Assembly (NCBI RefSeq): GCF_947495965.1
Contig: NZ_CANMBB010000005.1
Coordinates: 1 to 64,000, forward strand
Direction: 5' to 3'
DNA: 64,000 nucleotides
DNA from: an uncultured Maribacter sp.
GTDB lineage: Bacteria; Bacteroidota; Bacteroidia; Flavobacteriales; Flavobacteriaceae
Positions 18,765 to 27,105 of this stretch are shown in pieces. Every line of letters starts with the position of its first letter. Position 1 is the first letter of the stretch. The notes beneath the pieces were generated by a model. The model saw nothing but the letters and a program-made list of their open reading frames with translations, ran no database searches and was not told the origin of the DNA. The translations under genes were made by a program, and so were the position numbers.

Positions 18765-19247
18765 ATGAATAAGATACAATTAAAAATGATAGGACATGGA
18801 TCCATAGTTTTAGTGTTAGGTTTATTAGCTGGCTTTGGTTTAATAATGAGTTTAATTGGTGGCTTTGAAATTTATCCAACTAAAATTTTGGAATTTGAAA
18901 TTCCAGGCTCTACATCTTCATGGGCAAGAGCGCACTCTGGAGGAATAATGAACGGTATGTTAGTTATTCTAGTGGCTATTGTAATGCATTTAATGAAACT
19001 ACCCAAAAAAACCACTTCTACTTTATATTGGATGCTCATAGGTACTGGTTATGCCAATATTCTTTTTTATTATGGAGGTATACTAGCAGGCAATCACAGG
19101 GCATTAACTTTTGGCAATAATAAATTAGGAGAAACAAGTATTGCAGGAATTATAGGTCTTTTACCTGCTTTAATTTTTGCTTTTGTTCTTATTGTTGCCG
19201 TATGGATTATAATGAAACATGCTTTTAGAATGGCTAAAGAAAGTTAA
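18765..19247 (+). CDS. Styrene-oxide-isomerase-like (StyC-like) membrane protein
   Basis: 160 residues with four membrane segments (about 10-33, 60-77, 86-106, 125-150). The sequence carries features I recognise from styrene oxide isomerase (StyC): GHGxxxL near residue 11, GGFEIxP, WARAHSGxxxNGM (53-65) and RALTFGNNKLG (112-122). From family knowledge StyC is a small trimeric membrane enzyme with heme b that isomerises epoxides to aldehydes by Meinwald rearrangement; the heme-ligand His, an Asn and a Tyr reported near positions 58, 64 and 103 have counterparts here at His57, Asn63 and Tyr102. It lies in one operon with aldehyde dehydrogenase and CoA ligase. The true substrate is unknown; a non-styrene epoxide is likely. 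Confidence 0.75.
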   Translation: MNKIQLKMIGHGSIVLVLGLLAGFGLIMSLIGGFEIYPTKILEFEIPGSTSSWARAHSGGIMNGMLVILVAIVMHLMKLPKKTTSTLYWMLIGTGYANILFYYGGILAGNHRALTFGNNKLGETSIAGIIGLLPALIFAFVLIVAVWIIMKHAFRMAKES

Positions 19248-19287
19248 TAATAGATTACGTAATAACATAACGCTTCATAAAATAGAT

Positions 19288-20631
19288 ATGGCAAATTTAA
19301 ACACTCAAGATACAAATATAACTACAGATTATTTAATTATAGGGGCTGGTGCCATGGGCATGGCTTTTGCAGACGAAATGCATACACAAAACCCTAATAT
19401 TACAATGACAATCATTGATAGGAGAGCAAATATTTCTGGCCATTGGAATAATGCATATTCTTTTGTTGGGCTACACCAACCTGCGGCCTTCTATGGTGTT
19501 AATTCTAGTGTATTAGGTAATGGATCAACAGATTTATCTTCTAAAAAAGAAATATTAACTTATTACGATAAAGTTTTAAAAAAGCTTGAAAATAGTGGTA
19601 AAGTAAAATTTCTTGGCAGACATAATTACTTAGGAGATGGTATTGTTCAAGATTTAGAAAATCCTGACCGTGTTTTAAATTTTAAAGTAAATAAAAAAGT
19701 TGTTAATGCCTCTTACATGAAAGTAGAAGTACCATCTACATCTACCCCAAAATATAAAATAGATAAAGGTGTTAATTTAAAACCTTTAAATGCTTTACCA
19801 GAAGAATATGATAAATGGAAAAATTTCTGTGTTATTGGGAATGGAAAAACTGGAATGGACGCTATTGTATATCTAGTAAGAAAAGGAGTAAATCCTGATA
19901 ATATTTATTGGATAACACCCGGAGATTGTTGGCTATTTAATAGAGATTATGTACAAGTTGGTGACCTTTCTAGAGAAGTTTTAGCACATGCAAAACTATT
20001 AACGAAAGCAAAAAAAGCGGATGATATTTTTTTAAATATGGAAAAACGTGGTAGCATAGTAAGAATTAATACTAATACTTTACCCACCAACTGGCGCTGT
20101 GCTACTATAAGTCCAAGTGAATTAGCAGACTTAAGGAAAATTAAAAATGTTATTAATAAAGGATATGTAAATAGAATAACAGCTACAGATATTATACTTA
20201 CACAAGAAACTATTCCTTATGAAAAAAACACTCTATTTGTAGATTGTACAGCTAATGGGCTTGCAAAACTTAAAAAAGAGCCTGTATTTTCAGAAAATTT
20301 ATTAACCCTTCAGCCTGTACTGTTCTGCCAACAAGTTTTTAGTGCCGCTGTGATAGCAAAATTAGAAGTAACTAACATTAGTAAAAAGAATAAAAATAAA
20401 ATTATACCCATACCTCACCCTGAAAAAGTAGAAGATTGGCCTAGACAATTAGCTGTCTCTATAAATAATTTACTCATATTTCATAGATACTTTCCCATGT
20501 GGATGTTTAATGCTAGATTAAATTTTATGAGTCATGAACCTATGCTCGATTATTTTAAATATGCACTAAAAGCAATGCTATTATCCAAAAAAACAAAAAA
20601 AGCAGTAATACGATTAGGAAATTATGTTTAA
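19288..20631 (+). CDS. FAD/NAD(P)-dependent oxidoreductase, candidate flavin monooxygenase
   Basis: 447 residues from the ATG at 19288, 40 bp after the preceding stop; an in-frame ATG at 19219 would overlap the isomerase gene and add 23 residues unlike the family. Two dinucleotide-binding motifs are visible: GAGAMG (19-24, FAD site, followed by IIDRRANISGHW) and GNGKTG (184-189, probable NAD(P)H site). The segment SFVGLHQPAAFYGVNS (about 60-75) is typical of an uncharacterised flavoprotein family. Two Rossmann folds resemble flavin-containing monooxygenases that need no separate reductase. I infer from context that it may introduce the oxygen that forms an epoxide; a dehydrogenase or desaturase role is an alternative. 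Confidence 0.7.
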   Translation: MANLNTQDTNITTDYLIIGAGAMGMAFADEMHTQNPNITMTIIDRRANISGHWNNAYSFVGLHQPAAFYGVNSSVLGNGSTDLSSKKEILTYYDKVLKKLENSGKVKFLGRHNYLGDGIVQDLENPDRVLNFKVNKKVVNASYMKVEVPSTSTPKYKIDKGVNLKPLNALPEEYDKWKNFCVIGNGKTGMDAIVYLVRKGVNPDNIYWITPGDCWLFNRDYVQVGDLSREVLAHAKLLTKAKKADDIFLNMEKRGSIVRINTNTLPTNWRCATISPSELADLRKIKNVINKGYVNRITATDIILTQETIPYEKNTLFVDCTANGLAKLKKEPVFSENLLTLQPVLFCQQVFSAAVIAKLEVTNISKKNKNKIIPIPHPEKVEDWPRQLAVSINNLLIFHRYFPMWMFNARLNFMSHEPMLDYFKYALKAMLLSKKTKKAVIRLGNYV

Positions 20632-20776
20632 AATATAAACGCAGTTTATAAATGACTAAGTCTTTATAAAATCTTTTTACCAAACTTTATAAATCAATAA
20701 AAAACACTAACCATTTTTTTTATTTTCCACCTTTTTCCCTAATAAAATTAAACTTTTCACACTTTAAGTAGTCTAA

Positions 20777-20811
20777 TTTTACAGATATGCTATATTAGTA
20801 CATCTGTAAAA
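20777..20811. repeat. 10-bp inverted repeat upstream of the second giant T9SS substrate
   Basis: TTTTACAGAT (20777-20786) and ATCTGTAAAA (20802-20811) are perfect inverted repeats with a 15-bp spacer, about 56 bp before the ATG. It may be an operator or a leader hairpin; it is poorly placed as a terminator because no T-tract follows directly. Confidence 0.45.
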
Positions 20812-20866
20812 AGTGTACATTTTACATTTTTATACTTTTTATAGTATTAGCAATTGAGACTGCCTT

Positions 20867-23800
20867 ATGAAAAATTATTTATTTATAATCCTTCTTTTTA
20901 TTTCTGCACTTGGACATTCTCAATTAAGCAAAAAGCATTTTATACCCCCATTAACCAATGCGGCCTTTGGTAATGCCAACCCCGAAGACCAATATATTTA
21001 TATTTCTACCCCTAGTGGATTAGATATTACCTACACAATTATTCCAGTTGGGCAACCAACAGCAAACCATATTACAGGAACTGTTTCAAATGCTAATCCA
21101 GACGAAGTCTCTATTGGGTATGGAAACGGGCAACTTTTTATCCCTTCTAACTCCACAAGTACTATAACCAATGATAAAGGCTATATTATAGAAGCGGATG
21201 CTCCTGTTTATGTATCGGTAAGAATGAATGCAGGTGGCGGAGCTCAAGCAGGAGCATTAGTTAGTAAGGGGTTATCTGCATTAGGAAATATATTTAGAAT
21301 AGGTAGCTACACCAACCAAAACCCGCAAGACAATTACTTAAACTTTGTTTCTGTCATGGCTACAGAAGATAATACACAAGTTACTTTTGATGACCTACCT
21401 GCTGGATTAATTATAAAAAATTATACTGGTATAACCCCAATAACCATAAACTTAAATGAAGGAGAAAGCTACACCATTGCAACAAATAGTTTTGACAGTA
21501 CCATTAATAGAGACGGACTTATAGGTTCCCTTGTAACCTCAGACAAACCTATTGTAGTAAATTGTGGCTCTACTAATGGTAGCTTTAGTAATGGAAGTGG
21601 TAGAGATTATGGCATTGACCAAATAGCCGGATTGTCAAAAATAGGAACAGAATATATTCTTGTAAAAGGAGATGGTAGTAATGAATGGGAAAACATTTTA
21701 GTAGTTGCACATACTAACAACACTACTATAAGCATTAATGGTAATCCGTCGGCAATAACAATTAATGCTGGTAATTATTATCTAATAGAGGGCAATCAAT
21801 TTAATGCCAGCGGTAATATGTATGTAGAAACTTCAGAACCAGTTTTTGTATACCAAGGTGTTGGCGCAACAAATAGTGAAGCTAATCAAGGTATGTTTTT
21901 TGTTCCTCCCTTAAGTTGTGAAGCTCGCGGAAATCTAGATAATATTGCTAATATTGGAGATATAGGTAATACCTCTTATACCGGAGGAGTATCGGTAGTT
22001 ACAAAAGCTGACGCAACAGTAACTATTAATGGCACCCCAATTTCTAACTTTTCTACAATAGGTCCTTCACCGGTAACAGGAAAAACAGATTATGTAACTT
22101 ATAAAGTAACTGGTCTTTCTAATAATATATCTGTAGAAAGTTCCGATGAATTATATTGCGCATACTTTAACTATAATGGTGCTGCTACCTCTGGAAGTTT
22201 CTATTCTGGCTTCCCATCTGCACCCGAAATTAATTTTGATGCACAATTTACTACACTAGGGAACTGTATTCCTAATGTTACACTCTCTGCAGCTAATACA
22301 CAAAGTTTTGATAGTTTTGAATGGTGGTTTGACGATGGCTCTGGTTTTATAAATTTAAATAACAGTAATACCTCTATAACTCCAACAATTCCAGGTAAAT
22401 ATAAATTAATAGGTATAATAACTTGTACTTTAGAAAGATTAGAATCTACTGAAGTTCCTGTGAGCATTTGTCCGGATGATATAGATAATGACGGTATTAT
22501 AGATAATTTAGATATTGACAATGATAATGATGGTATCCAAAATTGCACGGAATCTTTAGGCAATGTCACAGTAAATTTATCAAACATAAATACACCACAA
22601 TTTATTTTTCAAGATAACACCACCAATACAACATTAGCTAACTCTGCCACTTTTATTCAAAACAATACCTCAGGAAACGCAACAAACACTTTTTCAGGTA
22701 ATACAAACGGAAACTATACTAGCACAGTACAACCTGATACAAATGCGGAGAGCGATTATAGTATTCAATTCTCAGAATCTATAAATGTTTTAGTAGCAGA
22801 AGATATAACTACAAATCATACTATAACCGATGGGGAGTTTTTTATCGCTAAAATTCTACCTTCAAATAAAAACATAACCGTTGTAGACCCAGATAATAGA
22901 TTACTTATAGATTCTAATTTTGATGGTGCTTTTGAAACTGGTGTAACACAAATCTCTGGTTCCGAAATACATTTTAAAATAAATCCATCACCAAATGGTA
23001 ACACTCCATACTCTTTTCATGCTAACCAAGTAAATGGTTTTTCTTTTACACATAGATTAGCAAATACTGTAAGTTCATCAACATTTACAGCAAATATATC
23101 CTTAAGCTGCTACAAATTAGATTCTGACGGAGATGGGATTAAAGATGAAATAGATTATGATAGTGATAATGATGGTATTCCAGATTTTATAGAATCCTTT
23201 GCCCCTAATAACTCTCCCCTATCTAATATAGATGAAGACCAAAATGGTTTAGATGATGCTTATGATAGCAATATGCTTCCTATTGATAATGATAATGATG
23301 GTGTTCCTGATTATTTAGATTTAGATAGTGATAACGATGGTATTTATGACGTTCTAGAATCTAACAGTGGTTTGCCAGATACAGATTTTAATGGTGTTAT
23401 TGATAACGTAAACACTTCTATTGGAAGTAATGGCTGGGATAACAACGCAGAAACCAATATTGATGCTAATACTTTAGGATATACCATAGGGGATTTAGAT
23501 ACCGATGGAATTTATAATTATATAGATTTAGAAAGTGATGGAGATAATTGTAGTGATGTAATAGAAGCTGGTTTCTCAGAAAGCACTACAACACCAGGAC
23601 GTTTACAAGGTACAGGTATAAATACCACAACAGGTGTTGTTACTGGTAACACAGATGGTTACACTACCCCAAGTATTAATTATGCAACAGATGGTACAAT
23701 TGTAATTACAACCCAACCTATAGATACACAAGTATGTGAGAATGGTACCACGCAACTAACTTTAGTCCACAACCCAACAAGTACGATACAATGGCAAGTA

Positions 23801-26020
23801 AGCACAGATAATGGCACAAATTGGAATAATATCCTAAACAATGCAATATATTCAGGTGTAGATACTAATATCTTAACTATTATAAGTGCTCCTTTATCTT
23901 ATAATAATTATCTATATCGAGCTTTTTTAAACAGAGTAGATTACATCTGTGGAACCTACTCAGATGAAATTACGCTTACCGTAAACCCTTTACCTGTTGT
24001 AAATGCAAATGTTATTTTAACGCAGTGCGATGATGATATTGATGGCTTTAGCCCATTTAATTTAACCGAAGTAAACACAAAAATATCAAACAATGTAGCC
24101 AACGAAAGTTTTACATATTATACTTCGCAAACTGCAGCTATTGCAGGAGATACTACAAGTCCAGATTATATTAATAATCCCACAGCATATATAAATACAA
24201 CAGTAATTACAGACGTAGTTTGGGCCAATATTGAATCCTCTCTAGGTTGCTCCTCTATTTCTGAAATACAATTAAATGTATCTGCCACCCAAATACCTGC
24301 AACATTTCAACGCATGTTTAATGTATGTGATGATTTTTTAGATGTTGATGGAAATAATACTATCAATAACAATGACAGAGATGGTGTTTCTTCTTTTAAT
24401 TTTAGTAGTGTAACCAATGATGTAGTTAATCTTTTTCCTGTTCTAACAAGACCAAATTTATCTGTTTTTTACTATAGAAATGAAGCAGATGCCTTAGCTG
24501 AGATTAATGAAATAACAGACATTACCAATTACAGAAATATTGGATACCCTAATAGTCAGGAAATTTATATCCGAATAGATAACAGTCTTTCTAATGATTG
24601 TTTAGGATTAGGCTCTCATATTACTTTAACTGTAGAACCCTTACCAATAGCCAACACCACTACTATTATGCGGCAGTGTGATGATGACCAAGACGGGCTC
24701 TTTCCGTTTGACACTTCCACAATACAAGCAAGTATACTTAATGGACAAAGTTTAGCAGATGTTACTATAACTTATTTTGATGCCAACAACGCTCCATTAC
24801 CTAGTCCATTACCCAATCCATTTATTACAGCAACTCAAACCATAACCATAAGAGTTACTAACAATGTTACCGCTGATCCAAATGGTCCGTGTTATGATGA
24901 AACAACTTTAGAATTTACGGTAGACACACAACCAATTGCAAACAGTATTCCACCACAAATTGTATGTGATGGAGATGCAGGAGATATAGATAATGATTTA
25001 ATTTTCCCTTTTGATACTTCTACTTTCAGTACTACTATTTTAGGCGCACAAACAGGAATGAATATTTTTTATAATTATATAGACGAACAAGGAAATTCAG
25101 TTACCAATAGCACAACATTACCAAACCCATTAAATACTAGTTCACAAATAATCACCGTAGAAGTTCGGAATCCTAATAACACAGCCTGTATAGATAATAC
25201 CACTATCAACTTAACCGTAAACCCACTACCAGAATTTTCTATCAACAACTCGTTAATTATTTGTACCTCTGACCCTACTTTCACTGCCTTGCTAGACCCT
25301 ATTGAGAATGACCCAAATGAAGTTTTTACATATCAATGGGCATGGACAAGCTTGGATAATACTATACAAAGAGAAGTTTTACCAGAAACCACACCAACAC
25401 TTACAGTTTCTATTCCTGGCACATACCACCTAACACTTACAAAAACAGATGGCACTAGTTGCCCTAGAACCAGAGACATTTTTGTAAATGCTTCTGAAAT
25501 AGCTACTATTACTTTAAAAGATATAACTATTAAAGACATATCAGAAAACAATACAGTTACCATTAATGACACCAACAATAATTTAGGACTTGGAGACTAT
25601 GAATATGCCCTAGAAGATGAATTTTCTACACTCCAAAACGAAGCTTTTTATACCTACCAAGACTCCCCTATTTTTGAAGATGTTTTTCCAGGCATCTATA
25701 AATTATACGTCAGAGATAAATATGGATGCGGCACAGTAGACTTAAAAATATCTGTAATAGGACACCAAAAGTTTTTTACACCAAACAATGACTCTATTAA
25801 TGATTATTGGCAAATTAAAGGTATTAATAGCCAATTTCAACCAAATTCAGTAATCTATATATTTAATCGCTACGGAAACCTAATCACTCAAATATCGCCC
25901 AACTCAACAGGTTGGGATGGCACCGCAAATGGCAGACCTATGCCTGCAACAGATTATTGGTTTAAAGTTAATTTAGAAGATGGCAGAGTATTTAAAGGAC
26001 ATTTTGCATTAAAAAGATAA
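20867..26020 (+). CDS. Giant T9SS type B substrate with IgGFc-binding-like N-terminus
   Basis: 1717 residues. Signal peptide about 1-18 (ALGHSQ). The N-terminal 20-450 region resembles the IgGFc-binding protein N-terminal domain found in Bacteroidota surface proteins (QYIYISTPSGLDITYTI, VMATEDNTQVTF, YLIEGNQFN). TSP3/Ca-binding runs follow near 535-565 and 750-890 (DNDNDGVPDYLDLDSDNDG). An Ig-like module is near 945-1040, then four related segments starting with QCDDDxDG or VCDGDAG. The last ~85 residues are the gliding-motility C-terminal domain (FFTPNNDSINDYW, FNRYGNLI, FKGHFALKR), the type B T9SS signal. No SprF gene is adjacent. It is probably a surface-exposed or released adhesin; any real binding partner is unknown. 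Confidence 0.9.
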   Translation: MKNYLFIILLFISALGHSQLSKKHFIPPLTNAAFGNANPEDQYIYISTPSGLDITYTIIPVGQPTANHITGTVSNANPDEVSIGYGNGQLFIPSNSTSTITNDKGYIIEADAPVYVSVRMNAGGGAQAGALVSKGLSALGNIFRIGSYTNQNPQDNYLNFVSVMATEDNTQVTFDDLPAGLIIKNYTGITPITINLNEGESYTIATNSFDSTINRDGLIGSLVTSDKPIVVNCGSTNGSFSNGSGRDYGIDQIAGLSKIGTEYILVKGDGSNEWENILVVAHTNNTTISINGNPSAITINAGNYYLIEGNQFNASGNMYVETSEPVFVYQGVGATNSEANQGMFFVPPLSCEARGNLDNIANIGDIGNTSYTGGVSVVTKADATVTINGTPISNFSTIGPSPVTGKTDYVTYKVTGLSNNISVESSDELYCAYFNYNGAATSGSFYSGFPSAPEINFDAQFTTLGNCIPNVTLSAANTQSFDSFEWWFDDGSGFINLNNSNTSITPTIPGKYKLIGIITCTLERLESTEVPVSICPDDIDNDGIIDNLDIDNDNDGIQNCTESLGNVTVNLSNINTPQFIFQDNTTNTTLANSATFIQNNTSGNATNTFSGNTNGNYTSTVQPDTNAESDYSIQFSESINVLVAEDITTNHTITDGEFFIAKILPSNKNITVVDPDNRLLIDSNFDGAFETGVTQISGSEIHFKINPSPNGNTPYSFHANQVNGFSFTHRLANTVSSSTFTANISLSCYKLDSDGDGIKDEIDYDSDNDGIPDFIESFAPNNSPLSNIDEDQNGLDDAYDSNMLPIDNDNDGVPDYLDLDSDNDGIYDVLESNSGLPDTDFNGVIDNVNTSIGSNGWDNNAETNIDANTLGYTIGDLDTDGIYNYIDLESDGDNCSDVIEAGFSESTTTPGRLQGTGINTTTGVVTGNTDGYTTPSINYATDGTIVITTQPIDTQVCENGTTQLTLVHNPTSTIQWQVSTDNGTNWNNILNNAIYSGVDTNILTIISAPLSYNNYLYRAFLNRVDYICGTYSDEITLTVNPLPVVNANVILTQCDDDIDGFSPFNLTEVNTKISNNVANESFTYYTSQTAAIAGDTTSPDYINNPTAYINTTVITDVVWANIESSLGCSSISEIQLNVSATQIPATFQRMFNVCDDFLDVDGNNTINNNDRDGVSSFNFSSVTNDVVNLFPVLTRPNLSVFYYRNEADALAEINEITDITNYRNIGYPNSQEIYIRIDNSLSNDCLGLGSHITLTVEPLPIANTTTIMRQCDDDQDGLFPFDTSTIQASILNGQSLADVTITYFDANNAPLPSPLPNPFITATQTITIRVTNNVTADPNGPCYDETTLEFTVDTQPIANSIPPQIVCDGDAGDIDNDLIFPFDTSTFSTTILGAQTGMNIFYNYIDEQGNSVTNSTTLPNPLNTSSQIITVEVRNPNNTACIDNTTINLTVNPLPEFSINNSLIICTSDPTFTALLDPIENDPNEVFTYQWAWTSLDNTIQREVLPETTPTLTVSIPGTYHLTLTKTDGTSCPRTRDIFVNASEIATITLKDITIKDISENNTVTINDTNNNLGLGDYEYALEDEFSTLQNEAFYTYQDSPIFEDVFPGIYKLYVRDKYGCGTVDLKISVIGHQKFFTPNNDSINDYWQIKGINSQFQPNSVIYIFNRYGNLITQISPNSTGWDGTANGRPMPATDYWFKVNLEDGRVFKGHFALKR

Positions 26021-26143
26021 AAGCGTTTCTCTTTTAAAATCTAAATTTTCAATAATTCTATAGGTATATTAATCAAAGAAAAAGTAATCCATACCAAAGA
26101 TGCTTTCCCTATTTTCAGGGAGTATTGTAAATACTTATATACC

Positions 26144-26151
26144 TATCTTTG
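26144..26151 (+). promoter_or_regulatory. -7 element upstream of the M48 protease gene
   Basis: TATCTTTG matches TAnnTTTG, 42 bp before the ATG; TTG at 26125-26127 is a weak -33 candidate with 16-bp spacing. Confidence 0.5.
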
Positions 26152-26193
26152 TCTTATATTTATTAATAATAAAAACAAACACTTCCCTTAAAA

Positions 26194-26961
26194 ATGAAAA
26201 ATTACTTTTTAATTTTATTCTGTTTAGTAACCACTATTAGTGCAAATGCCCAATTTGGTAAAGTTTTAAAAAAAGGAAACATATCTGCTGGTAAAAAATT
26301 AGTAAAAGCTGCAACATTGTCTGATGAAGATATGGCTACACTTTCTTTACAATCTGTTCAATGGATGGATGATAATAACCCTGTGGCTGGTCCTGGAGAT
26401 CCTTATGGCGAACGTTTAAAAAAATTGGTTAGTGGCTTAGAAACAGAAGATGGCCTTACTTTAAACTTTAAAGTATATTTAGTAGTAGATGTTAATGCTT
26501 TTGCAACACCAGATGGTAGTGTAAGAGTTATGGCTGGTTTAATGGATTTAATGACAGACGATGAAATATTAAGCGTTATAGGGCATGAAATAGGACATGT
26601 TAAATTAGGACACTCCAAAAAAAGATACCAATCTGCTTATGGTATTTCTGCTGCTAAAGATGTAGCTAATGCAAATACTGGGGCTGGAAAAATTTTGGCC
26701 GATGATGAAATAGGAAATTTTGTTGAAACGGTTGCTAATGCACAATTTTCACAAACCCATGAATCTGACTCTGATGCATATGGCTTTAAGTTCTTAGTCT
26801 CTAAGGGGTACAATTACCATGCTATGGCAGGAGCTTTTCAAAAGCTTGCAGATTTAAGTGGTGATGGAGGAAAAGGTTCTATAACCTCTTCGCATCCTGG
26901 TTCTGCTAAACGTACAGAACGTGCTAAAAAATGGGCTAAAGAACAAGACGCAAAAAAATAA
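26194..26961 (+). CDS. M48 family zinc metalloprotease
   Basis: 255 residues with a signal peptide (about 1-19, ISANAQ), so periplasmic or secreted. The zinc motif is HEIGH (His131, Glu132, His135) in IGHEIGHVKLGH, preceded by the M48 pattern DEILSVIG; the third ligand is probably the Glu in QTHESDSDAYGF. It has no membrane segments, unlike HtpX, and resembles the Oma1/BepA/LoiP group of soluble M48 proteases linked to envelope protein quality control. It has its own -7 element and is followed by a strong terminator, so it is a single-gene unit. Confidence 0.9.
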   Translation: MKNYFLILFCLVTTISANAQFGKVLKKGNISAGKKLVKAATLSDEDMATLSLQSVQWMDDNNPVAGPGDPYGERLKKLVSGLETEDGLTLNFKVYLVVDVNAFATPDGSVRVMAGLMDLMTDDEILSVIGHEIGHVKLGHSKKRYQSAYGISAAKDVANANTGAGKILADDEIGNFVETVANAQFSQTHESDSDAYGFKFLVSKGYNYHAMAGAFQKLADLSGDGGKGSITSSHPGSAKRTERAKKWAKEQDAKK

Positions 26962-26980
26962 ATCATAATATCATAAAATT

Positions 26981-27024
26981 AAAAGCAAAAGGCAATGGTT
27001 TCATACCATTGCCTTTTGCTTTTA
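26981..27024 (+). terminator. Terminator after the M48 protease gene
   Basis: A 19-bp perfect stem: 26981-26999 pairs with 27005-27023 around loop TTCAT, containing GGCAATGGT/ACCATTGCC and an A-rich base. Confidence 0.85.
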
Positions 27025-27085
27025 ACAAACACTAATTACCCTTGATAATGCAAGTTGCTTACTACTAAGCCATAATAAATGGTGT

Positions 27086-27093
27086 TACTTTTG
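27086..27093 (+). promoter_or_regulatory. -7 element upstream of uvrB
   Basis: TACTTTTG matches TAnnTTTG, 12 bp before the ATG, implying a very short leader. Confidence 0.5.
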
Positions 27094-27105
27094 TACTTTT
27101 AGCAA

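Noticed and set aside
19219-19287. Longer start for the flavoprotein at 19219
   Set aside because: It would overlap the isomerase-like gene by 29 bp and adds a non-family N-terminus; the ATG at 19288 starts just before the FAD motif.
26121-26135. AGTATT-GTA-AATACT inverted repeat upstream of the M48 gene as an operator
   Set aside because: Only 6 bp per arm in AT-rich DNA; expected by chance.
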